A stretch of 64,000 bases of DNA, from NCBI GenBank assembly GCA_023384415.1, contig JAHDWJ010000007.1:1-64000 (forward strand), given 5' to 3'. The translations under genes were made by a program, and so were the position numbers. Under the pieces are notes generated by a model. The model was given only the letters and a program-made list of their open reading frames with translations. It did not search any database and was not told the DNA's origin. Below are positions 61,884 through 64,000 of this stretch, piece by piece (positions within the stretch are counted from its first letter, which is position 1; each line of letters begins with the position of its first letter). The stretch is from Anaerolineae bacterium. Its GTDB lineage: Bacteria > Chloroflexota > Anaerolineae > Promineifilales > Promineifilaceae.

Positions 61884-64000
61884 ATGAGCGAAACAACAAC
61901 GATGCCGGATGATCTGTCGGCAGATATGGATGCCCAGTTTTATCCTGAACCCACTCCCCTGGTTCATCAGGGGGCTGAGGTGAGTCTGGTCTTAGGTGAG
62001 GAATCGCGGCCGCATCCCTTCGCCGCCCTTCTGGCCCTGCCGTGGGAAAAAATCCTCTACCTCACCTTCTTCATTGTGGCCGTCATCAGCCGCTTTGCTT
62101 ATCTGGGCGACCGGGTGGTGAGCCACGATGAGAGTTTGCATGTGCAATACTCCTATCAGTTTTACAACGGGCAGGGATATAACCACACCCCCCTCATGCA
62201 CGGTCCGTTCTTGTTCCACATTACCGCCCTCAGCTATTGGTTCTTTGGTGACAATGATTTCACGGCCCGTATCCCTACCGCCCTATTTGGGGTGATTGTA
62301 GTACTGATGCCCTACCTTTTCCGTAACTGGTTGGGCCGTACCGGGGCCCTGGTTGTGGCCTTCCTCTTACTCATCTCCCCGTACACCGTCTATTATGCCC
62401 GCTATATCCGCAACGAGGCGTTCGTACTGGTCTGGGCACTTATTCTGGTTTGGGCCATCTGGCTCTACTTACAAAAACGAGAAGAGAAATATTTGTGGTG
62501 GTTCACCGCTGGTAATGCCCTGCTTTTTTCCACCAAAGAAGTTTCTTTTATCTACACCGCCATTTTTGGCAGTTTCCTGGTTATTCGCCAGTTGGCCTTT
62601 CTATGGCGGGACCGGGTTATCCAGGATCATTGGCCTCGCCTGGTGCGGCCGCTGATCCTCATTAGCTTAGGGTTGGTTTTGCTGGCTGGGGGGTTTGCCG
62701 TACAAAAGTTCACCACCCGCACGGCTGAAACCGAAACCAGTGAAGCGACTATCACCACCGAAGGGTTTGCCGCTGATCCTACGGCCGACGCGGCCGCAGT
62801 CGCCGGGGATTCTGGATCTGCTACCCAAATCGAAGGAATCAGCCGCTGGGTACAATTTGCCGGGCTGGCCCTGGCCAGTTACGCCGTCTTCCTATTTGCC
62901 CAAACCATCCGCTCTAATCTGGACCAGTACCCCGAATTTGACCTGATCATCCTGTATACTATCCTGGTCATTCCCATGTTGGCGGCTGTGCCCGCATCCA
63001 TCACCGGATGGGCACCCCGTGATTACAGCTTCAACATTAGCTGCGTCATTCCTGACCAGGAAAGCTATTCTAACCTGGGATTGGCCCTGGCTCGTCTATT
63101 CAACCCGGTATGTTTGGGTGAATTTTTCCGCTCCGGCACTTTTTACATTACCGTTTTCTTGCTAATTTGTCTGGTCGCAGCCGCCTTGCTTGGGCTATGG
63201 TGGCATCAACGCCGCTTCTGGACCGCTTTCATCCTTTTCCAGGTCATCTTTACCCTGCTGCATACCTCAATGCTCACTAACCTGCCCGGTTGGGCCAGCG
63301 GCATGGTAGATTCTCTGGCTTATTGGATGGCCCAACAAGAGGTAGAACGAGGCAGTCAACCCCGTCTCTATTACCTGTTTGCCGCCTCTCTGTATGAATT
63401 TTTACCCATCATCTTCTCTTTCCTGGCCATTCGTTACTGGGTAATTCAGAACCGGCTGCGGCCGCTGCTCCGCTATTGGGGTGGATTTGTCTTCCTGGCC
63501 ATCATGGCCTACACCCTGGTCAACTGGTTCTCCAGCCGCCATATCACCATCACCAATTGGCAGCCTTTCCTGCCCATTATCATCCTGACCCTGCTCCTGT
63601 TTGCTTCTGATTGGTGGCTGCGTGGTCAGGAAGTTTCCCCTACCCTGCTCTCCCTACGCAACTGGGGCGCATTCATCCTATACGTCTGGTACCTCATCCG
63701 CTGGCTTTCCTACCAGACCATTGCCGTGCCCGAAGGGATGAGTGACTTGCTGCGCTGGCCGGGGCTGGTCGCGGCCGCGCTCCTGCTCCTGCTGGCTGGT
63801 CTGTTCTGGTTTTTCAGCGTCAACCAACAGATGAAAGAAGCGTATGGCCTGGAAAACGGCTGGCGTGATTTGATCAGTGCGGAACGGCTCTTTGATTTTG
63901 TGCCCTTCACCATCTGGTGGCTCATCCTGAGCTGGGTGATGTACAGTGTGGCCGGGGAGAAAATGCCCTGGCTTAGTGCCCATTTCGTGCCGCCGATGGT
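61884..64000 (+). CDS. TIGR03663-like membrane protein, 3' end outside the window
   Basis: The ATG at 61884 opens a frame of at least 705 residues that runs past position 64000. After a 50-residue acidic head (MSETTTMPDDLSADMDAQFY) the first helix and signature follow: FIVAVISRFAYLGDRVVSHDESLHVQYSYQFYNGQGYNHTPLMHGPFLFH, then YYARYIRNEAFVLVWALI, closely similar to the gene at 56845. Later parts match in order too (VDSLAYWMAQQEVERGSQPRLYYLF and VAGEKMPWLSAHF at the window end). It is a tandem paralog with an Rpn gene between the two. Whether it also bears a propeller cannot be seen. Confidence 0.88.
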   Translation, partial: MSETTTMPDDLSADMDAQFYPEPTPLVHQGAEVSLVLGEESRPHPFAALLALPWEKILYLTFFIVAVISRFAYLGDRVVSHDESLHVQYSYQFYNGQGYNHTPLMHGPFLFHITALSYWFFGDNDFTARIPTALFGVIVVLMPYLFRNWLGRTGALVVAFLLLISPYTVYYARYIRNEAFVLVWALILVWAIWLYLQKREEKYLWWFTAGNALLFSTKEVSFIYTAIFGSFLVIRQLAFLWRDRVIQDHWPRLVRPLILISLGLVLLAGGFAVQKFTTRTAETETSEATITTEGFAADPTADAAAVAGDSGSATQIEGISRWVQFAGLALASYAVFLFAQTIRSNLDQYPEFDLIILYTILVIPMLAAVPASITGWAPRDYSFNISCVIPDQESYSNLGLALARLFNPVCLGEFFRSGTFYITVFLLICLVAAALLGLWWHQRRFWTAFILFQVIFTLLHTSMLTNLPGWASGMVDSLAYWMAQQEVERGSQPRLYYLFAASLYEFLPIIFSFLAIRYWVIQNRLRPLLRYWGGFVFLAIMAYTLVNWFSSRHITITNWQPFLPIIILTLLLFASDWWLRGQEVSPTLLSLRNWGAFILYVWYLIRWLSYQTIAVPEGMSDLLRWPGLVAAALLLLLAGLFWFFSVNQQMKEAYGLENGWRDLISAERLFDFVPFTIWWLILSWVMYSVAGEKMPWLSAHFVPPM

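Larger units (their letters stand above)
292..63778. repeat. Highly iterated palindrome GCGGCCGC, dispersed over the whole window
   Basis: The octamer GCGGCCGC occurs about 125-130 times between the first copy (292-299) and the last (63771-63778). This is a count by eye. At roughly 57% GC, two to three copies are expected by chance. Most copies lie inside genes and are often extended to CGCGGCCGCG. They are read as Ala-Ala-Ala, Gly-Arg or Arg-Pro depending on frame, in genes of both strands. The 5.1-kb helicase gene at 23743 holds about 15. Copies are sparse in 1200-3300, 13450-14640, 14770-16200, 22700-23760, 43630-45550 and 54690-56330, several of which hold loci that look acquired or decayed. 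The pattern resembles cyanobacterial HIP1 (GCGATCGC) in kind but not in sequence. The function is unknown. Confidence 0.95.

Noticed and set aside
292..63778. Palindrome copies as artefacts of cloning linkers (NotI sites)
   Set aside because: They occur inside conserved genes at codon-compatible positions and at high density, which a vector or linker origin cannot give.

Overview
The window looks like chromosomal DNA of an uncultured or little-studied Chloroflexi (Anaerolineae-like) bacterium. The reasons are the mid-to-high GC content, the very large membrane proteins with the Chloroflexi/Archaea YYY domain (DUF2298) and their TIGR03663-like neighbours, secreted proteins with repeated all-beta domains, and intergenic DNA full of short imperfect repeats. 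This placement is inference from gene content; no rRNA or tRNA gene was seen in the window.

Layout. 0-3 kb: the 3' end of an Rpn-type nuclease gene, then two orphan RHS C-terminal cassettes with a small membrane protein gene between them, all truncated or frameshifted. 3-6 kb: an MGT-type glycosyltransferase, a TetR regulator with a perfect 26-bp operator, and pyrF. 6-8.3 kb: an HNH endonuclease next to an SPPF-type (N4-cytosine-like) DNA methyltransferase, a probable type II restriction-modification pair. 8.4-20.3 kb: ordinary metabolism and transport (K+/H+ antiporter, P-type ATPase, N-formylglutamate amidohydrolase, C39-like protease, S58 peptidase, amidohydrolase, fatty-acyl-AMP ligase, glycosyltransferase). 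20.7-32.5 kb: a membrane beta-propeller protein, a broken AbiEii-like gene with its partner, a 1714-aa DUF4011/DUF3320 helicase, a secreted duplicated-domain protein, a pterin dehydratase and an orphan McrB ATPase. This part resembles a defence island. 32.7-37.4 kb: two tandem paralogous secreted adhesin-like proteins sharing a three-box upstream element. 37.9-44.5 kb: a calcineurin-like phosphatase and AAC(3) acetyltransferase, a two-component system and an APC permease. 45-64 kb: a run of giant multi-membrane glycosyltransferase-like proteins (two with YYY domains, two TIGR03663-like, one smaller), interrupted by a decayed PIN locus, an ECF sigma/anti-sigma pair and an Rpn nuclease. The last gene runs off the end.

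The most striking signal is not a gene. The octamer palindrome GCGGCCGC occurs roughly 125-130 times by my own count, about one per 500 bp, where base composition predicts two or three. It lies mostly inside genes, in all three frames and for genes on both strands, so protein sequence cannot explain it. It behaves like the HIP1 palindrome of cyanobacteria but with a different sequence. The same DNA also carries STRR-like arrays of 7-8 bp units directly before start codons, and some of these seem to have entered reading frames in phase. A 222-bp MITE-like element with terminal inverted repeats and a target duplication, and a roughly 200-bp compound repeat seen in both orientations, complete the repeat inventory.
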